Shown piece by piece: positions 37,854 to 44,561 of a stretch of DNA of 46,312 bases. Under the pieces are notes generated by a model. It ran no database searches. It was not told where the DNA came from and was given only the letters and a program-made list of their open reading frames with translations. Location: positions 1-46,312 of IMG/VR virus record IMGVR_UViG_3300022707_005255; one strand, 5' to 3'. Made by a program: the position numbers and the translations under genes. The stretch is from a virus. Numbering within the stretch: position 1 is the first letter of the stretch; each line of letters begins with the position of its first letter.

Positions 37854-39848
37854 TCATCCCTCCTTTTTAAATGACAACACTTTAGATTTAGCATGGTGCC
37901 TACTTCTTATGGGCCGTAAACCTATATAGTATCCTCGGTTATTTTTCACATCGTATTCCATTCCTTTATTATTTATTAAATACTTTCTGAAGTCTTCTTT
38001 TTCATATACATTATTTAACACCTCATTAATGGAGGAGTTATATTCTGATGCAGAGCATGTATAATCTGCTCCAAACTCAAAGGCTTTCTCTGCTGCAATT
38101 TCTAACACCTCTTCAAACATCATGTGAGCACTCTCCACTAAAACTTTAGTGGAATCATCCAACTCGATGATGTCATGGGTGGGGCAAACTTCCTCATACA
38201 CTTTTCTGCAATCATATAAAAACTGAGGCAGCTCTGTGGTGAGGTCTTTTATCCAGCCTAGGTCTCCTTTCACCTTGGATTCAGACACCGTGATGAGCAT
38301 TAGTCGGCTAATGTCAGCGCCCACAGATGTGATCTTTGGCGGATAGTTTGAGGCCACCATTAGACGGGCGTAGAAGTGAGCAGAAAAAGCATCCTTGCCC
38401 TTCCGCTCTATTGGTTGCAAATCGCCCGATGTAATACTTCGTGTGGTTTCTCTCATGGGAAATGTTAGGTCTTTGCAATCTGGATAGACAACAACACGCT
38501 TACCAAGAAGCGGAGCCAACACAAACTGCTTACCGCTGCCAGCAACTGTTGCGTTATTAATGGCACCCTTAGCTGGTCCGAAACAATTACTAATGGCGTT
38601 GAGCACAGCTGACTTTCCGTCTTGGCCTTTTGGCCCATAGAGCCATAGGAGCTGTCTACCCTCGTGTTTAGGTTCAAAGCATGACCAAACAAAAGCCATG
38701 AACATGGGGCTACTGCTCAATCGTTTTAGAAATTGTTCCCAAGCAGGATAGGGGCCAGACTGTAGGTCGAGATTAATTTTATGGAAGGTGAATTCTTCGC
38801 TATCTCCCCAAGCATAGGCTTTAGGCACTGCATTAGCAGCGGGGCCAAATCTATGCCATGTGCGAATGATGGTGTCTATGTCATTGGTGCGGTAATCATC
38901 CGAGTTGAGTACGAGAGAAGCCACATGTCTTTCAAGCAGCTGCTCATTAGCAGTGTACGTTACTATTTTTAACTCCTGATCTGTAATTCTATATAATGTT
39001 GCTGCTTCATCTGTCACCGCCTGTAAGAAATAAGGATCTATTAATATGCGAGAAGCTGTTAACGCCTCATCAATGCCTATTTTGTGTGGCCTATCAGCAG
39101 GCTTTTCAATTCGTGGCTCATGGCGAGGTGCTCCAGCATAGGCTCTATTAATGGTGACCTCATCATTATAATCCAATTTGCCATAGTTGCCAGGTAGATT
39201 AACAGTCCACCCTTCTAGCACCTTTTCCAGTTCGTGTTGCTCATAGCCCTGCTGTTGAAAATCTTTAGCCACCTTATACAAATCGCTATTGAAATTGTAT
39301 TGCACCTTACTGCTCTGTATAAAATTAAGGGTGTGGGCACTCAGCTTACCTGCTCCTTCACCTGGAGTTAATCTATATCCGTCCACATTCACTGATATAG
39401 GGCGGTGGCCCTTATAAAAGAAGCGAGCTGGGTCCATGGCGGCAAGATCTATGAAAGGAAATAGGAGGAAGAGTTGCTGCATGGTGGTGAGCCAAGCATC
39501 GTGACTTGTTATTGGCTCCGCTAATTCCAGCACCACACGAAATCTGTCTTGTGCTGGCTTATTCCCTTTGGCTATTTGATGTGACTTGGACGGTTGAATT
39601 ATGTGGGCAAAATCTTTGAAGTATGCTTTGGCCTCATCTATGGTGATGAACTCGTCTACATCCAACCCAATATAGTGGGCCTGCACAAAGTTGTCTTTCT
39701 TTCTATAGTCGTCTTTAAATATGGCCGGACACCAATTCTGTTCTGTGATGATGGCCGCCACTTCGAGTAAGCTGTCTGCGGTGCGCCGTTCACACTTTAC
39801 ATTTCCATTGGGCGTGTCGCTACTGCCTGTAGTGCTGATCTTTTTCAT
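37854..39848 (-). CDS. Primase-helicase (AEP primase fused to SF3 helicase)
   Basis: A 664-aa replication protein. The N-terminal archaeo-eukaryotic primase domain has GLDVDE (D63, D65), SKSH (the SxH motif) and DRFRVVLEL, with MDPARFFYKGH after it. A D5-like linker is followed by the superfamily 3 helicase: Walker A GPKGQDGKSA (about residues 404-413), Walker B VVVYPDCKDL and the SF3 motif C VASNYPP with an Arg finger (SRLMLI). The one chain both primes and unwinds DNA. It works with the family A polymerase 4 kb downstream. It ends with TGA in an AGGAGGG site for the next gene. Confidence 0.92.
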   Translation of the reverse strand: MKKISTTGSSDTPNGNVKCERRTADSLLEVAAIITEQNWCPAIFKDDYRKKDNFVQAHYIGLDVDEFITIDEAKAYFKDFAHIIQPSKSHQIAKGNKPAQDRFRVVLELAEPITSHDAWLTTMQQLFLLFPFIDLAAMDPARFFYKGHRPISVNVDGYRLTPGEGAGKLSAHTLNFIQSSKVQYNFNSDLYKVAKDFQQQGYEQHELEKVLEGWTVNLPGNYGKLDYNDEVTINRAYAGAPRHEPRIEKPADRPHKIGIDEALTASRILIDPYFLQAVTDEAATLYRITDQELKIVTYTANEQLLERHVASLVLNSDDYRTNDIDTIIRTWHRFGPAANAVPKAYAWGDSEEFTFHKINLDLQSGPYPAWEQFLKRLSSSPMFMAFVWSCFEPKHEGRQLLWLYGPKGQDGKSAVLNAISNCFGPAKGAINNATVAGSGKQFVLAPLLGKRVVVYPDCKDLTFPMRETTRSITSGDLQPIERKGKDAFSAHFYARLMVASNYPPKITSVGADISRLMLITVSESKVKGDLGWIKDLTTELPQFLYDCRKVYEEVCPTHDIIELDDSTKVLVESAHMMFEEVLEIAAEKAFEFGADYTCSASEYNSSINEVLNNVYEKEDFRKYLINNKGMEYDVKNNRGYYIGLRPIRSRHHAKSKVLSFKKEG

Positions 39849-39856
39849 GTCTCCTC

Positions 39857-40603
39857 CTATATATGATTGGGGTGCCGAGGGTCTTCATAAATTCTACGAA
39901 ATGAACCCTCCATGGTGAGCATCTTGGCCCACCACTTCTTACGGGCATATTTATAAAATAGTTTTTGAAAGAATCCTAGCTTATCTATTGCTATGTCTAT
40001 GGCTTGTATTCGTAGCCAATTTAATTGGGCTTCGCTTTCATATCGCAAAGGAATGTATTTAAACTTAATGAGGTAGATGCATAGCCATGTAAGGCTGAAC
40101 CACCCTGGTTTTTCATTTCCACATAAGGAATAGAGCACCCAGTTGTGAGGGAGGTGAATGCCTATGGGGTGATGGTGCTTTTTTCCTTTTCGTGCCCACT
40201 GTATCATCTTTATGATGCCAAAATCTGGGTCCACGTTATTACGCCAGAACCAATGCTTGCTTAAGTATTTGCCAATGTCGGACCTATTATATAGTATTAG
40301 TCCTGCTGCAATTGCCTGGTCATTGTCATGACTGCTTATTATTTTATTTCTGCCAGGATTTCGGTGCCAATAGCCAGCTCTGCTTGCTTCTATATTATAT
40401 TGTGTGCGTATCCAATCTTGATTGCGGGCTGGGAAATGATAGTCGGAGTCTTGGTTGAGGTGTGACTGGTAGTCATCTACTGTTTTGTAAAGTATGCCAT
40501 TATCATTATCACAGGTTTCTATAAATTTTTCTCTGCTCCATGCAGGCCAACGTCCATTATAGTTGAGACTCATTAGGCCATCTTCTGCGTAGAATGGGCT
40601 CAT
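39857..40603 (-). CDS. Hypothetical protein, aromatic-rich (248 aa)
   Basis: Unusually rich in Trp, Tyr and His (SREKFIETCDNDNGILYKT, then WARKGKKHHHPIGIHL). A hydrophobic stretch is seen at about residues 168-185 (WFSLTWLCIYLIKF). It starts in ATGA overlap with a tiny upstream gene and ends 8 bp before the primase start. No family known. It may be membrane-associated. Confidence 0.65.
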   Translation of the reverse strand: MSPFYAEDGLMSLNYNGRWPAWSREKFIETCDNDNGILYKTVDDYQSHLNQDSDYHFPARNQDWIRTQYNIEASRAGYWHRNPGRNKIISSHDNDQAIAAGLILYNRSDIGKYLSKHWFWRNNVDPDFGIIKMIQWARKGKKHHHPIGIHLPHNWVLYSLCGNEKPGWFSLTWLCIYLIKFKYIPLRYESEAQLNWLRIQAIDIAIDKLGFFQKLFYKYARKKWWAKMLTMEGSFRRIYEDPRHPNHI

Positions 40604-40692
40604 GTTTTTCTCAGTATTGTTAATAGATCCATAGCTTCTATCATAGTGAAACCCATTTCTAACAGCAACTCTATCAATCTTTTATTTTGCAT
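40600..40692 (-). CDS. Mini-protein, 30 aa
   Basis: A short helix-type peptide (MQNKRLIELLLEMGFTMIEA and ten more residues). Its start overlaps the stop of the gene upstream by 11 bp and its stop overlaps the next ATG (ATGA). Without it, a 72-bp gap would break the chain of overlapping genes. Coding is therefore likely, though the small size limits confidence. Confidence 0.45.
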   Translation of the reverse strand: MQNKRLIELLLEMGFTMIEAMDLLTILRKT

Positions 40693-40909
40693 GCACTGCC
40701 TCCTCAAGTTCTACTATTGCTGATTCAATTTCTTGATCATTAATACGTGTTAGTTCTTTTATTGTTTGTTGAAGCGTGACATTCACACGCCAAGACAACT
40801 CAAGATTGGCCACCAGCCAGCTCACATCGGTGGGGCTGAGCGATCCTTCACTTAATATAACCTTCCATGTTTTAGCTTTAATGCCTTCTAACTTCTTTAA
40901 AGCTTTCAT
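40682..40909 (-). CDS. Small helical W-motif protein (75 aa)
   Basis: KKLEGIKAKTWKV and DVSWLVANLELSWRVNVTL match the products at 36831 and 35375. The C-terminal half is an acidic helix (DQEIESAIVELEEAV). Overlap ATGA with the gene upstream. It is the third member of the W-motif set. Unknown function. Confidence 0.55.
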   Translation of the reverse strand: MKALKKLEGIKAKTWKVILSEGSLSPTDVSWLVANLELSWRVNVTLQQTIKELTRINDQEIESAIVELEEAVHAK

Positions 40910-41202
40910 GTTTCCTCCAAGTATTTATCTAAGGCTTCTTTCACTTCATCCAGTTCACCACATAAGGAATTAGCTTCGTGCATGCCACGACCAGTCCAGG
41001 CCTCTCCACACTTACACTCATTAATCCACATGATACCCTCGACAGCATCCACTAGCACTTGAGCATCAGATAGCGACTCTTTATATATAAATTCAATTAG
41101 AGGATACACCGTGTCATCCCAGATATCCATTCTCCAACCTGATCTACATAAAACAGCTATCTCTCCTAACCGCTTTTGTTGGTGGTCTGTTAGCTTTAAC
41201 AT
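40906..41202 (-). CDS. Hypothetical protein with Cys motif (98 aa)
   Basis: ATG 41202 has AGGTGG at 5 nt; a GTG at 41211 is an alternative. The protein contains LTDHQQKRLGEIAVLCRSGW, then CKCGEAW near residue 67 and an acidic C-terminus (GELDEVKEALDKYLEET). The CKCG pair might bind zinc with another Cys (SLC). Not recognised. Confidence 0.55.
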   Translation of the reverse strand: MLKLTDHQQKRLGEIAVLCRSGWRMDIWDDTVYPLIEFIYKESLSDAQVLVDAVEGIMWINECKCGEAWTGRGMHEANSLCGELDEVKEALDKYLEET

Positions 41203-41483
41203 TTCTGCCACCTATCCAGCTGCTGATCTGTAAGGAAGTGCCATTCATCGAGTTGTCCTTCCCACTGTCCGTGATTGGTGGGGTCATCCAACACCTGATG
41301 CACTACGTCCAGTAAGCTTTCTAAACTGTCTATGAGAGGCGCTATTTCTGACAGCACCAATTCAGCTCCAGATCTAAAGGCAGCTGGCCGATTCAAATAC
41401 GTTAAGCTAAAGTCTGCATCTCTTCCATATTTCTCTGCTAGAAACGCCACGTGTAGTTTTTGTTCATCTGATTGGTAGCTCAT
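41196..41483 (-). CDS. Hypothetical helical protein (95 aa)
   Basis: Contains AAFRSGAELVLSEIAPLIDSL, a segment that I recall from small proteins of other phage early regions without known role. Acidic and helical overall. It lies between zinc-ribbon paralogue 2 and the gene above, with a stop that overlaps the next start. Confidence 0.5.
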   Translation of the reverse strand: MSYQSDEQKLHVAFLAEKYGRDADFSLTYLNRPAAFRSGAELVLSEIAPLIDSLESLLDVVHQVLDDPTNHGQWEGQLDEWHFLTDQQLDRWQKC

Positions 41484-41492
41484 AGCTCCTCC

Positions 41493-41816
41493 TTATTTTG
41501 ATTTAAATTTAGTTCCACATTTAAGGCAAACGAGTCCAATGGACCAGATATTCTCAATGTCATGTTCACACTTTTCAGTAACTGTCAGCGGTTCTACGTT
41601 TATGAGTAGGGCTTGGTGTGTGTGTATGTCTGACTGTTTGCGCCTACCTGAAATACATCCAAAGTCGTCCTCAAAAAACAAAACCTGCCCATTCTCTTCC
41701 AGCCATTTGTCATGGATTTCTTGGGCTACTCCGCATGCAAAAGCTGGTCCCATGTGCTCACCCTCCTGATAAATCCCATAACCAAACATCCTCGGCGTAA
41801 ACACTAGCTTACTCAT
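41493..41816 (-). CDS. Small zinc-ribbon protein, paralogue 2 (107 aa)
   Basis: MSKLVFTPRMFGYGIY, EIHDKWLEENGQVLFFE and HQALLINVE are the family blocks. The zinc part is reduced to CEH and CLKCG, and the usual end TGWEPA is missing (it ends FKSK). This fits with the next gene not overlapping its stop. The start at 41816 (ATGA overlap) is preferred over 41828. It is the most divergent member of the four. Confidence 0.7.
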   Translation of the reverse strand: MSKLVFTPRMFGYGIYQEGEHMGPAFACGVAQEIHDKWLEENGQVLFFEDDFGCISGRRKQSDIHTHQALLINVEPLTVTEKCEHDIENIWSIGLVCLKCGTKFKSK

Positions 41817-42160
41817 GCTGGCTCCCATCCTGTTGGCTTAAGGTCTATGTCGCACTTAACACATCTATATTCAAGATCACGGTCACTCCAAACGCCTTCA
41901 TGCTCACACTCAACCGCAGCTGGTATTTCTTCCACGTTTATGAGCAGGGCTTTGTGTGTGTCTTTTTCATTCGCTTCATGTGACCACCACCAGTAGTTCT
42001 GATCTTGATACTGACCATACATAACCTGCCCGTTCTCTTTGAGCCAAGTGTCGAAAATGTTTTGCGCTGCATCAGCCGCACTTTCTATGATTGACTCCTC
42101 ATCAAAATTATCTATCCCTTCAATGCGTAACATCAAAGGCGTGAAGGTTAACTTAGTCAT
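41813..42160 (-). CDS. Small zinc-ribbon protein, paralogue 3 (115 aa)
   Basis: MTKLTFTPLMLRIE, NIFDTWLKENGQVMYG, HKALLINVEEIPAA, CEHEG and YRCVKCDIDLKPTGWEPA. CxH plus CxxC suggests one zinc site. The ATG overlaps the previous stop. The terminal codons (GGATGGGAGCCAGC) act as ribosome site for the next gene. Closely related to paralogue 4, so a recent tandem duplication is likely. Confidence 0.75.
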   Translation of the reverse strand: MTKLTFTPLMLRIEGIDNFDEESIIESAADAAQNIFDTWLKENGQVMYGQYQDQNYWWWSHEANEKDTHKALLINVEEIPAAVECEHEGVWSDRDLEYRCVKCDIDLKPTGWEPA

Positions 42161-42507
42161 GCGGGTTCCCATCCTGTGGGGTTTAGCTCCACATTACAGT
42201 GCATGCAACGCCAGCCATCAGCATCTCCTTCAACATTTGGCCAATGATCACACTCAACAGCAGCTGTCTGTATCTCTTCTATGTTAACCAGCAGGGCTTT
42301 GTGTGTGTAGGAAACTTCAAAGCCTTTATCATACTTAGCCCATAAATCATTCTCATCATTTAATATTTCCGAATAAACAACCACACCGTTCTCTTTGAGC
42401 CAGGTGTCGAAGATATGCTGCGCATCCCATGCAATCTTTTCAGATTTCAGGATAGCACCAGGAACATAATCAAACATCTCCTGTGTGAAGATTAACCTAC
42501 TCATCAT
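42157..42507 (-). CDS. Small zinc-ribbon protein, paralogue 4 (116 aa)
   Basis: Same plan as its neighbours: SRLIFTQEMFDYVPG, HIFDTWLKENGVVVYSE, HKALLVNIEEIQTAA, CDH, then WRCMHCNVELNPTGWEPA. Starts at ATGATG (42507 or 42504). Again the ending overlaps the next ATG as ATGA. These three tandem genes and one distant copy form a family with unknown role, perhaps host-takeover factors. Confidence 0.75.
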   Translation of the reverse strand: MMSRLIFTQEMFDYVPGAILKSEKIAWDAQHIFDTWLKENGVVVYSEILNDENDLWAKYDKGFEVSYTHKALLVNIEEIQTAAVECDHWPNVEGDADGWRCMHCNVELNPTGWEPA

Positions 42508-42739
42508 CTTTCTCCTTGTCTGTTAATATATCCACTAGTTCTGGAGATGGTTTTCTCTTAAGGTTTGTTTCGTGATCCTCACGCAGCCTCTTCACAGCGC
42601 CCTTCCTTGGGAGCTTAATGTCCTCTTTAAAGCAGCTGCTTATGGTTAGGTATAATGCTGCGCCAATTAGGGCAATGAATGCTCCTGGTATTACAATCAC
42701 CAGCGAGGCTTTCAGTAGCATGAAGATGACCTCTTTCAT
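42497..42739 (-). CDS. Small membrane protein (80 aa)
   Basis: ATG 42739 (MKEVIFMLLKASLVIVIPG) lies in ATGA overlap with the gene upstream; a longer in-frame version would run through that gene. One transmembrane helix at about residues 9-33 (LLKASLVIVIPGAFIALIGAA), followed by a charged cytoplasmic part (GAVKRLREDHETNLKRKP). Possibly a host-modifying membrane protein. No family. Confidence 0.6.
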   Translation of the reverse strand: MKEVIFMLLKASLVIVIPGAFIALIGAALYLTISSCFKEDIKLPRKGAVKRLREDHETNLKRKPSPELVDILTDKEKDDE

Positions 42740-42948
42740 TCTTTTAGTGCCTTTATTAATGCTTCTGCCAATGCCACTGAGAAAACGGCAGTTTCTTCTA
42801 TTCCTAGCTTTGCCTCTCCTGAATGTATGTGGGACGTTAGTCCTTGTAAGGCAGCAGCTGCATAGTATTCTCGTTTTGTTAAGCCGCATGGGCCGTCATT
42901 TCTCATATATTTTTGTGGAAATACATGGTTAAACTCATCATCTCTCAT
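42736..42948 (-). CDS. Conserved small phage protein (70 aa)
   Basis: MRDDEFNHVFPQKYMRND followed by GLTKREYYAAAALQGL is a pattern I recall from many phage early operons, annotated only as hypothetical. Helical and compact. It is joined to both neighbours by overlaps. Confidence 0.6.
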   Translation of the reverse strand: MRDDEFNHVFPQKYMRNDGPCGLTKREYYAAAALQGLTSHIHSGEAKLGIEETAVFSVALAEALIKALKE

Positions 42949-43181
42949 TTAGTCCATCCTTTTGTGGTGTGTAGGTGAGTGCCGCTTATACCATTAGTGC
43001 CACCCCATTTTGCACCGCATTCTTTACAGTCCATTATTTCCCCATCTACATAAGGTAATGTCCAATCAAAACAATCTTCTTTTATAATCTCTCCAACATA
43101 AATATCTCTATTGGCAGTGCCAAACTCAATGCCACAATTGGGGCAGCTTATTACATCGCCTTTTTCTAAAGGTGGCTTCAT
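42945..43181 (-). CDS. Zinc-ribbon protein (78 aa)
   Basis: Two CxxC pairs are present, CPNCG and CKECG, about 44 residues apart, enough for one zinc ribbon. The rest is mixed (GDVISCPNCGIEFGTANRD). ATG 43181 overlaps the previous stop; the ATG at 43199 is an alternative. Role unknown. Confidence 0.6.
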   Translation of the reverse strand: MKPPLEKGDVISCPNCGIEFGTANRDIYVGEIIKEDCFDWTLPYVDGEIMDCKECGAKWGGTNGISGTHLHTTKGWTK

Positions 43182-43615
43182 CCTCCACCACACTTGCATC
43201 CAGTCACCATGAGCACGGTGTCAAAGTCGCACGAGCAGGTGGTCTTTGAAGCTGGTTGGCCTCCATGATAATGAGGGAAAGGGAATTCGTCACAAGAGCA
43301 AGTGGGCTTTTCAGTAACTGTTTGCTCCCGTTCTTCCCATTGACCTTGTCTATATATGAGGTGCTCTTTTATGTCGCCTTCTTTGGGCTGAGAAGCAGCT
43401 GGTTGCGGTACTAAGAAATCTATTGGTTCTAGAGTCTCCTCGGGTTCGAAGATGTGCTTATAGTCCTCTATAGAGTACTGAGGATAATGAACTTGTCCTA
43501 CAGCGTCAATGACATATCTTAGCTTACCTTTATAGATTCTCTTAATTAGCCACTCCTCACCAGGAAATCGTAGCCTTAGGAATTGTAGTATCTCATCGGT
43601 TACTTTTATTTCCAT
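43178..43615 (-). CDS. Hypothetical protein with Cys/His-rich C-terminus (145 aa)
   Basis: An N-terminal ordered part (VTDEILQFLRLRFPGEEWLI, YPQYSIEDYKHIFEPEE) is followed by a linker and two short clusters, CSCDEFPFPHYHGG and CSCDFD/GCKCGGG. These suggest a metal site or disulphide region. It is not a family that I know. Confidence 0.6.
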   Translation of the reverse strand: MEIKVTDEILQFLRLRFPGEEWLIKRIYKGKLRYVIDAVGQVHYPQYSIEDYKHIFEPEETLEPIDFLVPQPAASQPKEGDIKEHLIYRQGQWEEREQTVTEKPTCSCDEFPFPHYHGGQPASKTTCSCDFDTVLMVTGCKCGGG

Positions 43616-43785
43616 GCTGCTTCCTGCTCCTTCTTTTCACATAGGGCCATGTGATCCAACAATGTGTCGGCGAATTTTATGGCTGACACTGCTGCTTTAT
43701 GGGGGTCGCTGCCTTGGCCTGCTATAATTAGGGCCTTCATCATTTCTGTGGCAATGAACCAACGTCTTTCGTTTTGCATTTTCAT
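43606..43785 (-). CDS. Small helical protein (59 aa)
   Basis: AAAGGAG about 7 nt before ATG 43785 is a good ribosome site. The protein reads MKMQNERRWFIATEMMKALI, then GSDPHKAAVSAIKFADTLLD, mostly helix. Its end overlaps the next gene's start by 10 bp. It is the first gene after the 43.8 kb structured RNA, from which it is separated by the U-tract and 23 bp. Confidence 0.55.
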   Translation of the reverse strand: MKMQNERRWFIATEMMKALIIAGQGSDPHKAAVSAIKFADTLLDHMALCEKKEQEAAWK

Positions 43786-43807
43786 GGGGGCGCTCCTTTC
43801 AGGGGTT

Positions 43808-43829
43808 AAAAAAAGTGTAGCTCAAAGGG
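43808..43829 (-). terminator. Terminator of the structured RNA
   Basis: The 3' half of the 12-bp terminal stem (CCTTTGAGCTAC) plus AC and seven consecutive T on the minus strand. The partner strand lies at the RNA's 5' end, so this is a long-range terminator stem. The inner GCTGG/CCAGC hairpin just before could also serve. A normal gene follows downstream with its own ribosome site, so some read-through is expected. Confidence 0.5.
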
Positions 43830-43956
43830 CTGGTTTCCCCACTCCAGCTCCTCGGCGCTCGGTTCCACCTAGGGACTTCGAACTTATGCGCCAATTGCTT
43901 TACCTATACAGAGGTCCACTTCCAGAGATGCCTGTTAACATTCTCCTCTGAGCTAC
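43808..43956 (-). ncRNA. Candidate structured small RNA (~149 nt) with own promoter and terminator
   Basis: The predicted start point from the promoter at 43963-43991 is G43956. The first 12 nt (GTAGCTCAGAGG, 43956-43945) pair fully with CCTTTGAGCTAC (43828-43817), and a run of seven T (43814-43808) follows. Inside lie further stems: AGAATG/CATCT (near 43944-43925), GGCGC/GCGCC (43892-43888 with 43858-43854) containing GTTC/GAAC, and GCTGG/CCAGC (43848-43844 with 43833-43829). The layout is a closed multi-branch RNA. No RNA family recognised; not a tRNA. Only its first bases overlap the stop of the gene upstream. Confidence 0.6.
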
Positions 43957-44141
43957 AATCCAAGTATCTCACGATTTTTAATCTTTGTCAATGGTTTTTT
44001 ATTTTTAAATTTAATGTGCTCTGAGATTCGTTTAGCGTTTCTTTCATACCATTCTTGGCTGTATCTATCCTCAAATTGCTCTTCATTTTCTCTTTGTTTA
44101 GGGTTCATTCTTTCTTGGATTTCTTCAAATACATCTTTCAT
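43953..44141 (-). CDS. Small charged protein, first gene of the leftward block (62 aa)
   Basis: AGGAGG about 7 nt before ATG 44141 fixes the start (an upstream ATG at 44168 lies before the -10 region). The protein is acidic in the first half (MKDVFEEIQERMNPKQREN) and basic at the end (EHIKFKNKKPLTKIKNREI). It is expressed from the promoter at 44160-44188. Its final codons hold the TTGACA/GATACT promoter of the structured RNA, the same arrangement as the poly-Lys gene at 35.9 kb. Unknown function. Confidence 0.6.
   Translation of the reverse strand: MKDVFEEIQERMNPKQRENEEQFEDRYSQEWYERNAKRISEHIKFKNKKPLTKIKNREILGL
43963..43991 (-). promoter_or_regulatory. Sigma70 promoter TTGACA-N17-GATACT, copy 1
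   Basis: TTGACA (43991-43986), 17-nt spacer, GATACT (43968-43963) with the TGA of an extended -10. Near-identical to the promoter at 35847-35875, sharing TTGACAAA at the upstream side and GTGAGATACTT at the downstream side. The implied start base opens the long stem of the RNA. Its quality predicts strong early transcription by host RNA polymerase. Confidence 0.8.
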
Positions 44142-44159
44142 GTCGCACCTCCTGATTGA

Positions 44160-44188
44160 AGCGTACACTAGCAGGCAGCTGCTGTCAA
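44160..44188 (-). promoter_or_regulatory. Leftward early promoter TTGACA-N17-TACGCT
   Basis: On the minus strand, TTGACA (44188-44183), then AGCGTA on the plus strand at 44165-44160 gives -10 TACGCT with 17-nt spacing. GCAGCTG follows directly after TTGACA, exactly as in the rightward promoter at 45096. The start point would be about 44153, 12 bp before the first gene. CAGCTG in the spacer is a possible operator or a DNA-methylation-type signal. Confidence 0.65.
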
Positions 44189-44471
44189 GCCTTATTAAGC
44201 GCGCCTATATATAAGGTAATAGAGGGCACGTGATATCAACTAGTTACAACGGGCAGCAACAGGCTGCGGAAAAGGCACGCTAAGTGTATGACGGCTGGTG
44301 TAAGTGCAGTGAGCAATATATACACACTCTTTATATTTAAATTAAATTTAAAATATAAGGGACGATGAGAGCTTGCACTATTCTGTAAGTTGTTGTTTAT
44401 TGGTTATAATGGGCAAAGTGGAAGTGGTCGGTGCCATTAAAAAACACATTCCTGAGCCGGGAAAATAATCG

Positions 44472-44502
44472 TATGTGTGCTATTCAGCCGTCTATGTGTG
44501 CT
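44472..44502 (+). repeat. Two direct TATGTGTGCT repeats, operator-like
   Basis: The 10-mers at 44472-44481 and 44493-44502 are identical and spaced by 21 bp, two helical turns. They lie just upstream of the -35 at 44513. Same-face copies just upstream of a promoter are typical of activator or repressor sites. Confidence 0.4.
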
Positions 44503-44512
44503 GAAAAATGTC

Positions 44513-44541
44513 TTGACAACAGCACCAAAATCTGCCATGTT
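44513..44541 (+). promoter_or_regulatory. Rightward promoter TTGACA-N17-CATGTT
   Basis: A perfect -35 with 17-nt spacing to a weak -10 (CATGTT, 3 of 6). It would start transcription near 44548, leaving a leader of about 14 nt with the AGGAGG site for the gene at 44562. The weak -10 suggests dependence on an activator, for which the upstream repeats are candidates. Confidence 0.5.
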
Positions 44542-44561
44542 GGATGTAGAAGGAGGAAATC

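Larger units (their letters stand above)
44189..44561. promoter_or_regulatory. Divergent control region, possible origin
   Basis: About 370 bp without a credible gene. It contains a 28-bp run of pure A/T (44331-44358, TTATATTTAAATTAAATTTA and on), a possible unwinding element; a GCAGC/GCTGC hairpin (44253-44267); a perfect TATAAT at 44405-44410 for rightward transcription without a clear -35; two TATGTGTGCT direct repeats 21 bp apart (44472 and 44493); and TTGACA-N17-CATGTT at 44513-44541. Together these point to early-gene control and perhaps replication start. No part has been proven by sequence alone. Confidence 0.5.

Noticed and set aside
43817-43956. Possible tRNA because of TAGCTCAG and GTTCGAA in the minus strand
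   Set aside because: The D-stem partner GAGC is missing, the T-stem halves do not pair, spacing is wrong for every tRNA class and there is no acceptor stem of 7 bp with CCA-side match. The 12-bp end stem explains the sequence better.
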